Origin: an uncultured Anaerolineae bacterium
Lineage (GTDB): Bacteria; Chloroflexota; Anaerolineae; Aggregatilineales; Phototrophicaceae
Direction of reading: 5' to 3'
Assembly (NCBI GenBank): GCA_937995825.1
Contig: CALKJO010000005.1
Location: 142,916-206,915, forward strand
Length of the DNA: 64,000 nucleotides
Shown here: positions 1 to 9,125 of the stretch, piece by piece
Position numbering within the stretch: the stretch's first letter is position 1
How the letters are laid out: every line of letters begins with the position of its first letter
Translations under genes and position numbers: made by a program
The notes under the pieces: generated by a model
Database searches by the model: none
The model's input: only the letters and a program-made list of their open reading frames with translations
What the model was told of the DNA's origin: nothing

Positions 1-1
1 G

Positions 2-1615
2 GCTGCTGATCCTGCTGTCTTGGCGGCGCTCAGCAACCCTGATGCTGCACTCACCGTGTTCGCCCCGACCGATGCCGCTTTTGAAGCCCTCGGTGAGGAG
101 ACGATTACGGCAGTGCTGGCGGATCAGGAACTGCTCACCAGCATTCTGCTCTACCACGTCATCGATGGCATCGTCCTCTCCACCGATCTGAGCGATGGCA
201 TGACTGCCGCAACCCTTCAGGGCGCGGACGTGACCATCACCATTGTCGATGACATGGTCATGATCAACAATGCGACTGTCGTCAATGCCGACATCTCGGC
301 TGCCAACGGCGTAATCCATGTCATCGATGCCGTGCTGCTGCCGCCGTCGGATGAGCCGGAAGCCGAAGCGACCGCTGAGCCGATGGCCGCCGAAATGACC
401 CCTGAGGCGGAGATGACCCCCGAAGCGATGACCGGCATGGGTTCATCGGATACGACGATGGAGATGGCAAACAGCGTCATGGTCAGTCCAGGCGGCGATG
501 TGGTGATCGGTTTGGCAGCGGCGTTCAGCGGTGAAGGGCTTGCGCCGTTGGGGATCGACATCCGGCGCGGGGCTGAACTCGCGCTTGAAGATCGTCCGAC
601 GGTCACCGTCGGCAGCGTTGAGTTCACGGTAAAACTGGATGCGCAGGATGATCTCTGCTCGGCGGACGGCGGTCAGGCGGTCGCCAACCGCTTCGTCAGC
701 GATCCGCAGGTGATGGGCGTGGTCGGTCCGATGTGTTCAAGCGCGTGCCGCGCTGCCGCGCCGATTTTCGACTCGGCGGGCTACAGCAGCATCAGCCCAT
801 CCTGCACCGCCGCCGACCTGACCACCAGCGGCTATGCCAGCTTCAACCGCGCCGTCGCTACCGACGCGGCGCAGGGCGTCATCGCGGCGGAATACATCTA
901 CAACGTGCTGGGTGCGCGCCGCGTCGCCACCATTCACGATGGCAGCCCGTATGGTGAGGGATTAGTCGCGATCATGAGCGCGCGCTTTGTCGAACTCGGT
1001 GGTGAGATCGTCGCGGCGGATGCGATCAGCGTTGGTGACAGCGATTTTCGCGGTCTGCTGGAAGACATTGCAGCGGCAAATCCTGACCTGATCTACTTCG
1101 GCGGTTTCCCAGCGGAAGCGTCGCGCCTTGCCATTCAGCGCGGTGACGCTGGGCTGGAAAACGTCACGTTCATGGGCGCAGACGGCATCAATACCCAGGA
1201 ATTCCTCGATCTGGCAGGGTCGGCGGCGGAAGGCGTCTATGCCTCCAAATCGATCCCCGCAAGCAGTGACGCGCTTGATGCTTTCCTGGCGCGTTATGTC
1301 GAGACTTATGGCGAACAACCGCCCGCGCCGTTCCATGCCAACGGATACGACGCTGTCAACCTACTGCTCGATGCCATCGAAGCCGTCGGCGTGATCGATG
1401 CCAACGGCGATCTAGTGGTAAACCGCGCAGCGCTGGCTGCATATCTGCGCAGCGTTAGCAATTTCCAGGGTTTGACCGGCGTGCTGAACGCTGACGGCTC
1501 CGGTGAAATGTCCTCAGCCGACTTCGGCATCTTTCAGGTGCGCGAAGGCGCGCTGGTGGAAGTCGCCATCGGTCGCGTTGCTGAAGGTGAAGTGATGATC
1601 GAGCCAGTCGAGTAA
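2..1615 (+). CDS. Fasciclin (FAS1) domain fused to branched-chain amino-acid type substrate-binding protein (5' partial)
   Basis: The reading frame is open to the left edge, so the true start and signal peptide lie outside the window. The first ~115 visible codons form a FAS1 domain (motif [14 protein letters not shown], then LLYHVIDG and [13 protein letters not shown] near its end). A Met/Glu/Pro/Thr-rich linker follows, with about nine Met in 33 residues. The last ~375 residues are a Peripla_BP_6 fold (start [13 protein letters not shown], ligand-lobe segment [18 protein letters not shown], then ISPSC). FAS1 domains mediate adhesion or surface attachment; the second part would bind an amino-acid-like or other small ligand outside the membrane. 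No permease or ATPase genes follow, so it may be a sensor or orphan binding protein. The domain assignment is firm; the ligand is unknown. Confidence 0.85.
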   Translation, partial: AADPAVLAALSNPDAALTVFAPTDAAFEALGEETITAVLADQELLTSILLYHVIDGIVLSTDLSDGMTAATLQGADVTITIVDDMVMINNATVVNADISAANGVIHVIDAVLLPPSDEPEAEATAEPMAAEMTPEAEMTPEAMTGMGSSDTTMEMANSVMVSPGGDVVIGLAAAFSGEGLAPLGIDIRRGAELALEDRPTVTVGSVEFTVKLDAQDDLCSADGGQAVANRFVSDPQVMGVVGPMCSSACRAAAPIFDSAGYSSISPSCTAADLTTSGYASFNRAVATDAAQGVIAAEYIYNVLGARRVATIHDGSPYGEGLVAIMSARFVELGGEIVAADAISVGDSDFRGLLEDIAAANPDLIYFGGFPAEASRLAIQRGDAGLENVTFMGADGINTQEFLDLAGSAAEGVYASKSIPASSDALDAFLARYVETYGEQPPAPFHANGYDAVNLLLDAIEAVGVIDANGDLVVNRAALAAYLRSVSNFQGLTGVLNADGSGEMSSADFGIFQVREGALVEVAIGRVAEGEVMIEPVE

Positions 1616-1633
1616 CCTCATTCAGAAGGGTTA

Positions 1634-1669
1634 GGGGTGGATAGGTTAGCAGCCTAGCTTGTCCACCCC
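1634..1669. terminator. Bidirectional hairpin terminator between convergent genes
   Basis: Perfect 8-bp stem GGGGTGGA (1634-1641) with TCCACCCC (1662-1669), with an inner AGG/CCT pairing in the loop. It sits between the stop of the FAS1 fusion gene and the stop of the convergent peptidase gene. The T-rich stretch after it on the + strand is short (CTTTATT), so it is a moderate terminator by eye. Confidence 0.6.
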
Positions 1670-1676
1670 ACTTTAT

Positions 1677-3272
1677 TCATTCCCCAAAGAGATAGCGGCT
1701 GCGCGTGGCAGCGGTCGCCTCAAGCTGAAGCGGACTGAGCAGCGACCAGAGCGTCTCTGCACTGGCGATCTGACCGTCTCCGGCATCGGCATAGCGGCGC
1801 AGCCAGTCGAAAAAGGCATCCGTGCCGAGATCAGCGCGAAGCTGATGAAACATGCGCGCGCCGCGCAGATAGACGGCGTTGATGTAAGCGCGGCTGGACG
1901 TGAATGCGAAAACCGGGCTGTCCACCGGCGGGAAACCCGTCTCGACATTGAGGAAAGCATCCACGCGGAACGACCACCACCAATCCTTGAGCGCAGGATG
2001 ATATTCCTCATAGAAGATGTATTCGCTGTAAGTGGCAAGCGCCTCATCGAGCCAGGGTGTGAGCGCCTGATCACTGCCCACCCGCCCATACCACCACTGA
2101 TGAGCAGTTTCATGAACCGTGATGATCGTCAGATAAGACGCCGGACTCCCCGGAAACGTCCTGAACCATTCCCCGCCAACGTATGCCAGACCGCTGAACT
2201 CCATCCCGTCACGAAAATCCGCCTGAATGATGACGAATCGGTCATGAGGATACGCGCCAAACAGGTCGCTGTACATGGCGATGGCTTTCGCCGCCGCGTC
2301 GAGCATATGCGCGCCGCCGTTCACCGTCGCATTGTCCTGATTGACCTGAGCATCGCTGAATGTGTAAGCTTCGACGGCGATCCCGTTTTCAGTCATAACG
2401 CGCTCGACCAGATACGCCGGACTGAGACTGAGGGCGAGATCGCGCGCGGCATTGTGGCGGATGCGCCAGCGCTCAGCGTCGATCTGGGCGACGATGCCGG
2501 GCGCAGCCAGGATTAGACCGTCAGGCGCATTGACGACGCGCAGCGCAACATCCCAATCAGCCAATTCATGGATGGTCTGCTCGCCAACCGGAGCGGAGTC
2601 ATGCGTGATCCAGCGTCCGGCACGATATGGCGCAAGCGCTGGCAGCCAAAGACCGAGATTGAGCTGCCGCGCGGTGTAGCCGAGATAGCCGCTGTTCGCG
2701 CTCAGCACCTGCCCTACCGGTGTGATCCGGAGCTGAAACCGCAGATCAAGCTCGAGCGCACATCCGGAAGCAAGCGGATGGCTCAATTCAACAGACAGAC
2801 GCCGTCCAGTTAATTCGGAAGCAGTGACTTCGATTCCGGCGTTCTTCGCCGTCACACTGATCAGCGAAAACAGGTCGGGATAACGGTTTGGCTCAACGCT
2901 GAACACGATCGCGGACAGCGAATCGCCCGTCCGGTTGACGTAGCGCGTATGCTGCTCAACCTCCACCCGACGCGCTGCATAGTCGACTTCAGCGCTTACC
3001 GTGTGCAGCGGAATGGCAGCCTCTGCGCACACCTCTGGAGTTGGTGCTGCTGTCATGGGGATTGGCGAGCCAACAGGCTGCAACAGACGCTCCGTTGGCG
3101 CTGCGCCGGTGGGGAAAGGCGACGCCTGCACAATCCGGACAGTCGTCGCTGTCGGCGGCGGAGTCGCCTGAGTCGCCAGCGTCGGTGTGCAGCCCAATGC
3201 CGATGTGGCGCACATCAGCAGCCACGCTGTCTCGACAAGCTGTCTCACAAAAATTAGAGTCTGATGTTTCAT
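1677..3272 (-). CDS. M1-family zinc aminopeptidase-like lipoprotein
   Basis: 531 residues. The N-terminus is a lipoprotein signal with lipobox SALGC (Cys28), followed by a Thr/Pro-rich tether to about residue 80. The catalytic core shows the gluzincin signature HETAH (387-391) with the third zinc ligand Glu410 after exactly 18 residues (WLDEALATYSE), and a GMEFSG segment (about 356-361) matching the GxMEN substrate-binding motif of M1 enzymes. It is probably a surface-anchored metallopeptidase cleaving N-terminal residues of peptides. It is shorter than classical M1 enzymes (about 600-900) because the C-terminal helical domain is minimal. It is divergently transcribed from the prenyltransferase gene, with a 96-bp spacer. 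Confidence 0.85.
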   Translation of the reverse strand: MKHQTLIFVRQLVETAWLLMCATSALGCTPTLATQATPPPTATTVRIVQASPFPTGAAPTERLLQPVGSPIPMTAAPTPEVCAEAAIPLHTVSAEVDYAARRVEVEQHTRYVNRTGDSLSAIVFSVEPNRYPDLFSLISVTAKNAGIEVTASELTGRRLSVELSHPLASGCALELDLRFQLRITPVGQVLSANSGYLGYTARQLNLGLWLPALAPYRAGRWITHDSAPVGEQTIHELADWDVALRVVNAPDGLILAAPGIVAQIDAERWRIRHNAARDLALSLSPAYLVERVMTENGIAVEAYTFSDAQVNQDNATVNGGAHMLDAAAKAIAMYSDLFGAYPHDRFVIIQADFRDGMEFSGLAYVGGEWFRTFPGSPASYLTIITVHETAHQWWYGRVGSDQALTPWLDEALATYSEYIFYEEYHPALKDWWWSFRVDAFLNVETGFPPVDSPVFAFTSSRAYINAVYLRGARMFHQLRADLGTDAFFDWLRRYADAGDGQIASAETLWSLLSPLQLEATAATRSRYLFGE

Positions 3273-3287
3273 TCGACCTCACAAAAA

Positions 3288-3317
3288 TTGTCCATATTAA
3301 AATACAAAATCTATGCT
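3288..3317 (+). promoter_or_regulatory. Possible sigma-A type promoter for the UbiA-family gene
   Basis: TTGTCC at 3288-3293 and TATGCT at 3312-3317 are separated by 18 bp in an AT-rich divergent spacer, about 50 bp ahead of the proposed TTG start. The match is partial, and it rests on spacing and position only. Confidence 0.35.
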
Positions 3318-3368
3318 ACTCTAGCTCTCAGTAATCGCTACCTTCTTTATTTACACTGGAGGTCGTCC

Positions 3369-4283
3369 TTGAAGATTACCACATTCAAACAGCAAATTAT
3401 GGGTCTCGTTCAGCTCACGCGGTGGCAAGAGTATGTTCCGTTCGTTGTGCCGCTGACGATTCTTGGAGCGCTCTTAGCCGCTCGCCCAAACGAGATTGCC
3501 CTTGACTGGCGGCTTATCGTTGTCACGCTGGCGAATATCCTCGCTGTCGCCTATGCGTTCATGATCAATGACATTGAAGACGCGCCCGATGACGCGCGCG
3601 ATCCTGACCGCGCTGCCCGCAACCCAATTAGCAGCGGACGCATCGGCGTGCGCATGGGTTATGCCGCCTGCCGTCTGGTGGCGGCTGCAACGCTGATCCT
3701 GTACGCGCTGGGCGGCGGATGGGTGCTGGTGATCGGGCTGGTCACCATGCTTCTGTCGCATCTGTATTCCTGGCGTCCGGTTCGGCTGAAAGCCTGGCCC
3801 GTGACCGATGTTGTGTCCCACTCGCTGATGCTGAGCGGGCTGCTGCTGCTTGCCGGGTATTTCATCTATCATGACAGCCCTGGCTTTGTCTGGCTGGTTG
3901 CAGCGTGCGCGACCTTGGTCTCCGTCTACGGACAGTTGTATAACCAACTGCGCGATTACGAAATAGATAAAGCTGCCGGGCTGAAAAACACAGCGATCAT
4001 GCTCGGTGAACGATACACACGGCGTGTGATGCGCGGTTCTGTGGCGCTGGCGGCTGCTTGTGCGCTCGCATCGGTTGTGCAGGGGGTGTTTCCGCTCTGG
4101 TTGGGCATTGTGCTGGTCATTGGCGTGCCGATCACGCTGCTGTTCCGCACTGACCGCGACATGCGCGGTAGCAAAGCGGCAGACTCTGGTGGACGGGTTC
4201 AGATTCAAATCGTCGCGGTCTTCAACATGATGGTCACGGTCTGGCTGGTGCAGGTCTTGTTCGTACAGGTGTTTCTGGCGTAA
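3369..4283 (+). CDS. UbiA-family prenyltransferase
   Basis: Polytopic membrane enzyme of about 304 residues. Both Asp-rich motifs of the family are visible: NDIEDAPDDARD (about 67-78) and DYEIDKAAGLKNTA (about 196-209), which bind the Mg-diphosphate of the isoprenoid donor. About eight hydrophobic segments surround them. I place the start at TTG 3369 because a clean Shine-Dalgarno GGAGG lies 6 nt upstream (3358-3362); the frame is open further upstream without such a site, and ATG 3399 is an alternative. The acceptor (4-hydroxybenzoate, naphthoate, homogentisate or a lipid alcohol) cannot be read from sequence, and no quinone or chlorophyll genes are next to it. Confidence 0.85.
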   Translation: MKITTFKQQIMGLVQLTRWQEYVPFVVPLTILGALLAARPNEIALDWRLIVVTLANILAVAYAFMINDIEDAPDDARDPDRAARNPISSGRIGVRMGYAACRLVAAATLILYALGGGWVLVIGLVTMLLSHLYSWRPVRLKAWPVTDVVSHSLMLSGLLLLAGYFIYHDSPGFVWLVAACATLVSVYGQLYNQLRDYEIDKAAGLKNTAIMLGERYTRRVMRGSVALAAACALASVVQGVFPLWLGIVLVIGVPITLLFRTDRDMRGSKAADSGGRVQIQIVAVFNMMVTVWLVQVLFVQVFLA

Positions 4284-4314
4284 AATCGCTGCACTATCGC
4301 CGCTGGAAATACAG

Positions 4315-4339
4315 GGCGCCCCGATGGGACGCCCTTTTT
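4315..4339 (+). terminator. Rho-independent terminator after the prenyltransferase gene
   Basis: GGGCG-CCC loop GAT GGG-A-CGCCC pairs 4315-4322 with 4326-4334 around a single bulged A, followed directly by five T. It ends 17 bp before the start of the next gene, so the downstream genes probably have their own promoter or depend on read-through. Confidence 0.8.
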
Positions 4340-4356
4340 GAATTGGTGGGCTGGCT

Positions 4357-4749
4357 ATGGCTTTAAGCGATCTGCATACGATCTTTTTCAATGCGCACAT
4401 TCTATTCTCCGTGATTCTGGGATTGTGGTCGGTGAGCATGGCGATTCGCAGAGAGTCGATCTCTGGGAATTTCTGGGGCGCAGTTGCCACCATCACGCTG
4501 TTAGGCGCAGCGGTGACACTAATCGGGATCATTATGACAGCGCAAGGACTGCGACCTGAACGGCTGACGCTGTATTATCTGTACATGGCGTGGCTGGTCA
4601 TCATTATGCCGGGATTGTTCACGATTCTGCGCGGACGCGATGATCGGGACGCCGCGATTGCCTTCGGGATTTTGTGTTTTTTCAACGCGATCACCTCATT
4701 CAGTATGCTCCAACGTGGGATCGTGAGTCCCTGGCTGCCCGGTACATGA
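4357..4749 (+). CDS. Small four-helix membrane protein, unknown function
   Basis: 130 residues with four clear hydrophobic segments (about 12-28, 40-62, 72-90 and 100-118) and charged loops (RRES, RGRDDRD). I do not recognise a family. Its stop codon overlaps the next start in an ATGA arrangement, so it is translationally coupled to the lipoprotein gene behind it. A preceding terminator separates it from the prenyltransferase. It is coding by position, ATG start and coupling; the role is unknown. Confidence 0.65.
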   Translation: MALSDLHTIFFNAHILFSVILGLWSVSMAIRRESISGNFWGAVATITLLGAAVTLIGIIMTAQGLRPERLTLYYLYMAWLVIIMPGLFTILRGRDDRDAAIAFGILCFFNAITSFSMLQRGIVSPWLPGT

Positions 4750-5480
4750 ATCCGCTTCGCGCGCTGACGCTGCTGCTGGCAGGACTGGCGGCGTGCGCGC
4801 CGCCGCCGACCCCACTGCCGGTGATCATCGAGCCGACCGCCGCGCCGTCTCTATCCGACACGCCGGATGTCCGTATCGTGGTCGATCCGCTGTATGCGGA
4901 GTATGCCACCTATCACGGCGGGTTCATAGATGATACAGAAGTCATGGTAATCAGCGATACAGGCTTCTGGAACGGGCTGCCCGATACCCTGAACAACATC
5001 GCTGACGCTGCGTTTGCGCTCGGCGCGGACATCATCGGCGGGCAGCCGGGAGTCAAGATGAGCTGGGCAGTGCAGATCAATTTGGAGGCACTGCCGCCCG
5101 ATCTGAGCGCGATCCTCCGCAGCGCGTTCAGCCCCGATGCCGATCAGGCTGATCTGAGGGCGCGGCTGGCGAATCTGGGCTTTCCCGATGGACTCACGCT
5201 GACAGCGGCGGAGGCTGCGCCGGCGTCGGCGCTCTTGGATGCCCCCCTGAATGCCATCAACGTGCGCATTCGTTGGACTCAGGCTGACTATGGCAAGCTG
5301 GATGCAATCTTTACAGATGGACAAGCGCAGCTCGCGCTGATCGCGCTGCCGACACCGCTGCTGCGTGAAACTGACCTGATCGTCGCGGCGCGCACACTTC
5401 AGTACCACGCCGCGCCTGGTCTCGTGATAAACTTCACAGAACGCGGGCTGCCAATAGTCACGGTATCCCAAAGTCCATGA
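4746..5480 (+). CDS. Lipoprotein of unknown function
   Basis: 244 residues. Start chosen at ATG 4746 (ATGA overlap with the upstream stop), which gives a short lipoprotein signal with lipobox LAAC (Cys about 17) and a Pro/Thr tether. The frame is open upstream but that part lacks a signal. The mature part has a segment LANLGFPDGLTLTAAEA that faintly recalls family-5 solute-binding proteins, but the rest does not support that, so I call it unknown. Its stop overlaps the start of the 906-residue fusion gene (ATGA at 5477-5480), making a three-gene coupled unit. It is probably anchored on the outer face of the membrane. Confidence 0.7.
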   Translation: MNPLRALTLLLAGLAACAPPPTPLPVIIEPTAAPSLSDTPDVRIVVDPLYAEYATYHGGFIDDTEVMVISDTGFWNGLPDTLNNIADAAFALGADIIGGQPGVKMSWAVQINLEALPPDLSAILRSAFSPDADQADLRARLANLGFPDGLTLTAAEAAPASALLDAPLNAINVRIRWTQADYGKLDAIFTDGQAQLALIALPTPLLRETDLIVAARTLQYHAAPGLVINFTERGLPIVTVSQSP

Positions 5481-8197
5481 ACGTGATTCTAACCCACGAA
5501 AACGCTGATTTTGATGCGCTCGCCGCATCATGGGCGGCGCATAAGCTGAATCGCAGCGCTGTTCCAGTGCTGCCGCTGCGGTTAAACGCCAATGCGGCGC
5601 AGTTCATGGCGCTCTACCGCGGTGCGCTGCCATTCGTCGAACGGACAGAACTGCGCAGCAAACAGATTCAGCATATCACCTTAGTGGACACACACCGTCA
5701 GCCGCAGATCAAAGGGCTGCGCGCCAAGACGCCGACACTGATCATTGAGCATCACCCTCTGACGCGGGCGCTGGATGCCCATGAAACATTTATGGGCGAT
5801 GTGCTTGGGGCGATAACTACGCTGCTGGTCGAGCAAATGCAGGCGCATCAGGTCTCGATCAGCGCACTGGAAGCAACGCTGTTCGCGCTCGGCATTTATG
5901 AGGATACCGGATCGCTCACCTATCGGACGACGACCCCCCGCGATGTCCGCGCCGCTGCGTGGCTGCTTGAACAGGGCGCAGCGCTCGATACAGTGCGGCG
6001 CTTTCTTGAGCCGCCGCTCAGCGATGAACAGCAGGCGCTGCTTGAGAAGCTGATCAGCGCATCGATAACGCGGCGGATCGAGGGCTTCACCGTAATCGTC
6101 TGCGCGCTGCGGGTGAATTACTACATTGAGCAGCTCAACGCGGTGGCGCACCGCATCCGCGATGCGCTTGACCCGCACGCAGTGATCCTGCTGGTGACGA
6201 TGCCGCGCGGATCGGGCGAAGTGACCTTCATGATCGGACGTTCAAACCACGACTCTATCGATGTCAGCAGAGTTGCCGCGCATTTCGGCGGCGGTGGTCA
6301 CAGCCGCGCCGCATCTGCAACCATCGACTCCAGCGATCTAGAACAGCTCCAGTCCGAAGTCTGGCAAGTGTTAAAACGCACGATCCATCCGGCGCTGCGC
6401 GTCGCCGATCTCATGTCCTACGGCGTGCAGACCATCGAAGCGGATGCGCTCATCAAGGAGCGCATCGGCTGGATGCGGCGCGTGGGGCATGAAGGCTATC
6501 CGGTCGTCGAAAACGGTCGCGTTGTCGGGCTGCTGACACGGCGGGACGCCGATCGCGCGCTCGAGCATGGCTTGGACACGCTCACTGTCCGCGAGGTCAT
6601 GTCAGAGGGCGCGATTACGGTGACGCCGGACGAGGGTATCGAAGCGCTGGAAGTGCGCATGGTCGAGAGTGGATGGGGGCAGATCCCGGTGGTGGACGCC
6701 GACGGCGCGCTGATCGGGATCGTAACCCGCACAGACCTGATCAAGCATTGGGTGAGAACGCACCACACACAGCCAGCGCCCCAATCCGCATCGCCCCAAC
6801 TGCCAGCCATCGCCAACCGAGTCGCAGAAGATGAGATCGCAGCAGTGCTGGGTGAGGGCGTTGCAAAACTCCTGACGCTGATCGCGCAGGAGGCGGAGAC
6901 GCGCGGGCTGCGCGTCTATATTGTTGGCGGCGTCGTGCGCGATCTGCTGCTCAAGCGTCCCAATCTGGACATCGACTTCGTGGTCGAAAGCAGCCAGATC
7001 GGACTGGAAAATGGCATGAGCCGCGCAGGGATCGCTTTCGCTGAAGCGCTGGCAGCGACATACGGCGGAACCGTACACAGCTTTGCGCCGTTTGGGACGG
7101 CAAAATGGAAACTGGACTCAGCGAAACTCGGTCTGGCTAACAAAGGACTGCCCGATCATCTCGACTTCGCCACCACGCGCAGCGAGTTCTATCAGCACCC
7201 AACTGCGCTGCCCACCGTCTACAGCGGCTCGATCAAGCTCGATCTGAGTCGGCGCGATTTCACCATCAACACGCTCGCAATCCAGATCGCGCCGATGGGA
7301 GCGGCGCAGGGTCAGATCATCGATGAGTTCGGCGGGTTGAAAGACCTGCGGGCGGGCATCATTCGGGTTTTGCACAGCCTCAGCCTGGTCGATGACCCGA
7401 CGCGGATTCTGCGGGCTGTCCGCTTTGAAGTGCGGCTGAATTTCCGCATCGAGCAGCGCACAGCGTCGCTGGTGCGAACTGCCCTGCCGATGCTGCGGCG
7501 TATCACCGGGGAACGACTGCGCAATGAGCTGTCGCTGCTGCTGCGCGAAGCTGAACCCGAACGCGGGCTGTTCCTGATGCAGCCTCGCGGCATCCTGACT
7601 GCAATTCATCCGGGCTTTGTGATCACTGATGTCGAGGCGCTGGAGCGAGCCTTCAAACGAGCGCGAACCGCTTTCCCGGGCTGGGTTGAAAAACCCGCTG
7701 ACATTGCTGCATTAGGCTGGCATCTGATTGGGGTTTTTCTGCCCGATAGGGAACGCACCGCTGTTTTGACGCGACTCATGATTGCAGATTCGCAAATCGC
7801 ATCCATTAGCGCCAGCGCAGACATCGTTCAAAAAGCCGATCGGCTCAATGACCGCCAAGCAACCATCAGCCAGATTGATAAACTGCTGCATGGCGCGCCC
7901 GATCTGGCGCTGATCGCTGCCTGGCTCAGTCTGCCCGCTACACATGCACTGGCACAGGAGCGGATTCAGATGTATGCTACACGCTGGCGCGAGATCCGAC
8001 CGCGCCTGAACGGTGACTCGCTTCGCAGCATGGGATTGAAGCCGGGACCGTGCTTCCGTATGCTTCTCGAACGGCTGCGCGATGCGCGGCTGGATATGCG
8101 GGTCACCGATGAGGATGAAGAACGCACGCTGGTAGCGCAGTGGTTGGACGAAGGAATATGCGATGACAGCGCTGGACAACCAAGCGATCACCCTTGA
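5477..8197 (+). CDS. DHH phosphoesterase - CBS pair - tRNA nucleotidyltransferase (A-adding type) fusion
   Basis: 906 residues. Residues 1-300 are a DHH/DHHA1 phosphoesterase module: NADFDA (9-14), an EHH motif (91-93) where most members have DHH, and GGGGHSRAAS (271-280). Residues 305-430 hold two CBS domains (DLMSYGVQTI..., REVMSEGAITV...). From about 450 comes a class II nucleotidyltransferase: VGGVVRDLLL (483-492) and DID (498-500) for metal binding, then DDPTRILRAVRFEVRL and an all-alpha RNA-binding tail. This order is known for A-adding enzymes in deep-branching bacteria such as Deinococcus, Aquifex and cyanobacteria, where it adds the terminal A of tRNA CCA. The DHH part may remove nucleotides or process nanoRNA. 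A separate CC-adding enzyme would be expected elsewhere in the genome. Confidence 0.9.
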   Translation: MNVILTHENADFDALAASWAAHKLNRSAVPVLPLRLNANAAQFMALYRGALPFVERTELRSKQIQHITLVDTHRQPQIKGLRAKTPTLIIEHHPLTRALDAHETFMGDVLGAITTLLVEQMQAHQVSISALEATLFALGIYEDTGSLTYRTTTPRDVRAAAWLLEQGAALDTVRRFLEPPLSDEQQALLEKLISASITRRIEGFTVIVCALRVNYYIEQLNAVAHRIRDALDPHAVILLVTMPRGSGEVTFMIGRSNHDSIDVSRVAAHFGGGGHSRAASATIDSSDLEQLQSEVWQVLKRTIHPALRVADLMSYGVQTIEADALIKERIGWMRRVGHEGYPVVENGRVVGLLTRRDADRALEHGLDTLTVREVMSEGAITVTPDEGIEALEVRMVESGWGQIPVVDADGALIGIVTRTDLIKHWVRTHHTQPAPQSASPQLPAIANRVAEDEIAAVLGEGVAKLLTLIAQEAETRGLRVYIVGGVVRDLLLKRPNLDIDFVVESSQIGLENGMSRAGIAFAEALAATYGGTVHSFAPFGTAKWKLDSAKLGLANKGLPDHLDFATTRSEFYQHPTALPTVYSGSIKLDLSRRDFTINTLAIQIAPMGAAQGQIIDEFGGLKDLRAGIIRVLHSLSLVDDPTRILRAVRFEVRLNFRIEQRTASLVRTALPMLRRITGERLRNELSLLLREAEPERGLFLMQPRGILTAIHPGFVITDVEALERAFKRARTAFPGWVEKPADIAALGWHLIGVFLPDRERTAVLTRLMIADSQIASISASADIVQKADRLNDRQATISQIDKLLHGAPDLALIAAWLSLPATHALAQERIQMYATRWREIRPRLNGDSLRSMGLKPGPCFRMLLERLRDARLDMRVTDEDEERTLVAQWLDEGICDDSAGQPSDHP

Positions 8198-8699
8198 GAT
8201 CAATCTGACCATCCGGCTTGCGAGTCAGACAGATTTACCCAAATTAGAATGGTATGGGCGGTATAAGCATTTTCGGCGTCTGTTTCGACGCACCTTCAGT
8301 GAGCAGCTTCGCGGTCGGCGCTGGATGCTGGTGGCGGACTGCAACGGCTTTCCGATTGGGCAGCTCTTTGTGCAGTTGAACAGCGGGGAACAGCATCTCG
8401 CCGATGGCAGCCGGCGCGCCTATTTCTACGCGCTGCGGGTGATGGAGATGTTTCGCGGCATGGGCGTTGGGACACACCTGATCACCGAAGCGGAGGCGAT
8501 GCTGCATGAAGGTGGTTTCCGCTGGGCGACGATTGCGGCGGCGAAAGAAAATGCGGGCGCGCGGCGTCTGTATGAGCGTCTGGGGTATCGCGTTTTCGCG
8601 GAAGACCCAGGCAAGTGGAGTTACGTCGATCACACCGGAACGCTGCAGCATGTCCATGAACCGTGCTGGATCATGGAAAAAAAGTTACAGCCACGCTAG
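8163..8699 (+). CDS. GNAT-family N-acetyltransferase
   Basis: 178 residues. The acetyl-CoA binding motif A is visible as MFRGMGVGTHLITEAEAML (R/Q-x-x-G-x-G type), preceded by strand ALRVME and followed by the motif B region ENAGARRLYERLGYRV. The start at ATG 8163 lies inside the upstream gene (35-nt overlap) and has a GAAGGA ribosome site 7 nt before it. The substrate is not predictable; the coupling to the tRNA-processing gene may be only operonic. Confidence 0.85.
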   Translation: MTALDNQAITLEINLTIRLASQTDLPKLEWYGRYKHFRRLFRRTFSEQLRGRRWMLVADCNGFPIGQLFVQLNSGEQHLADGSRRAYFYALRVMEMFRGMGVGTHLITEAEAMLHEGGFRWATIAAAKENAGARRLYERLGYRVFAEDPGKWSYVDHTGTLQHVHEPCWIMEKKLQPR

Positions 8700-8785
8700 A
8701 ATGGCGAAACGTGTAAATGCTCTGTTTGGATTTGTTCCGCTCAGGATAGTTGTTTAGTGGCAGTATTGAGGAGTGCAAGTTCGCT

Positions 8786-9121
8786 ATGGCGATTCAAGAC
8801 AGCGCAGTGCGGGTTATTCGATGGAATGGCAGCCAGCATCCAACGCTGTCCATCATCACTCGGCAGATGCAGAAAGAAGGTCTGCGCCCGTACACCTGGG
8901 AGAACACGCCCAATTACCGGTACGCCTGCCGCAGCCATAATTACACAAAAGTTTTGTATGTCGTTGAAGGCACTCTAGAAATCACCCTGCCAGACACGAA
9001 TCAGCGCGTCAAGCTGCGCAGCGGCGACCGCGTTGAGATTCCCGCCGGCGTCCGTCACGGCGCGATTGTCGGCAGCGCAGGCGCAAAGTGCGTTGAAGCA
9101 TCAATGACACAGCGCCTATAG
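8786..9121 (+). CDS. Cupin-domain protein
   Basis: 111 residues from ATG 8786 (GAGGAG at 8768-8773, somewhat far at 12 nt). The core reads KVLYVVEGTLEITLP, then SGDRVEIPAGVRHGAIVGS, matching the two conserved cupin motifs; the PxGxxH histidine is kept while the first motif has only one of the usual histidines (SHNYTK). It is a small single-domain beta-barrel, probably binding a metal or small molecule as an enzyme or sensor. Only 4 nt separate it from the molybdoenzyme gene. Confidence 0.8.
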   Translation: MAIQDSAVRVIRWNGSQHPTLSIITRQMQKEGLRPYTWENTPNYRYACRSHNYTKVLYVVEGTLEITLPDTNQRVKLRSGDRVEIPAGVRHGAIVGSAGAKCVEASMTQRL

Positions 9122-9125
9122 GGTT

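Noticed and set aside
3474..4532. Long minus-strand open frame opposite the prenyltransferase gene
   Set aside because: It is rich in Arg, His, Gln and Asp with no hydrophobic core, crosses a clear terminator, and is antisense to a well-supported UbiA gene.
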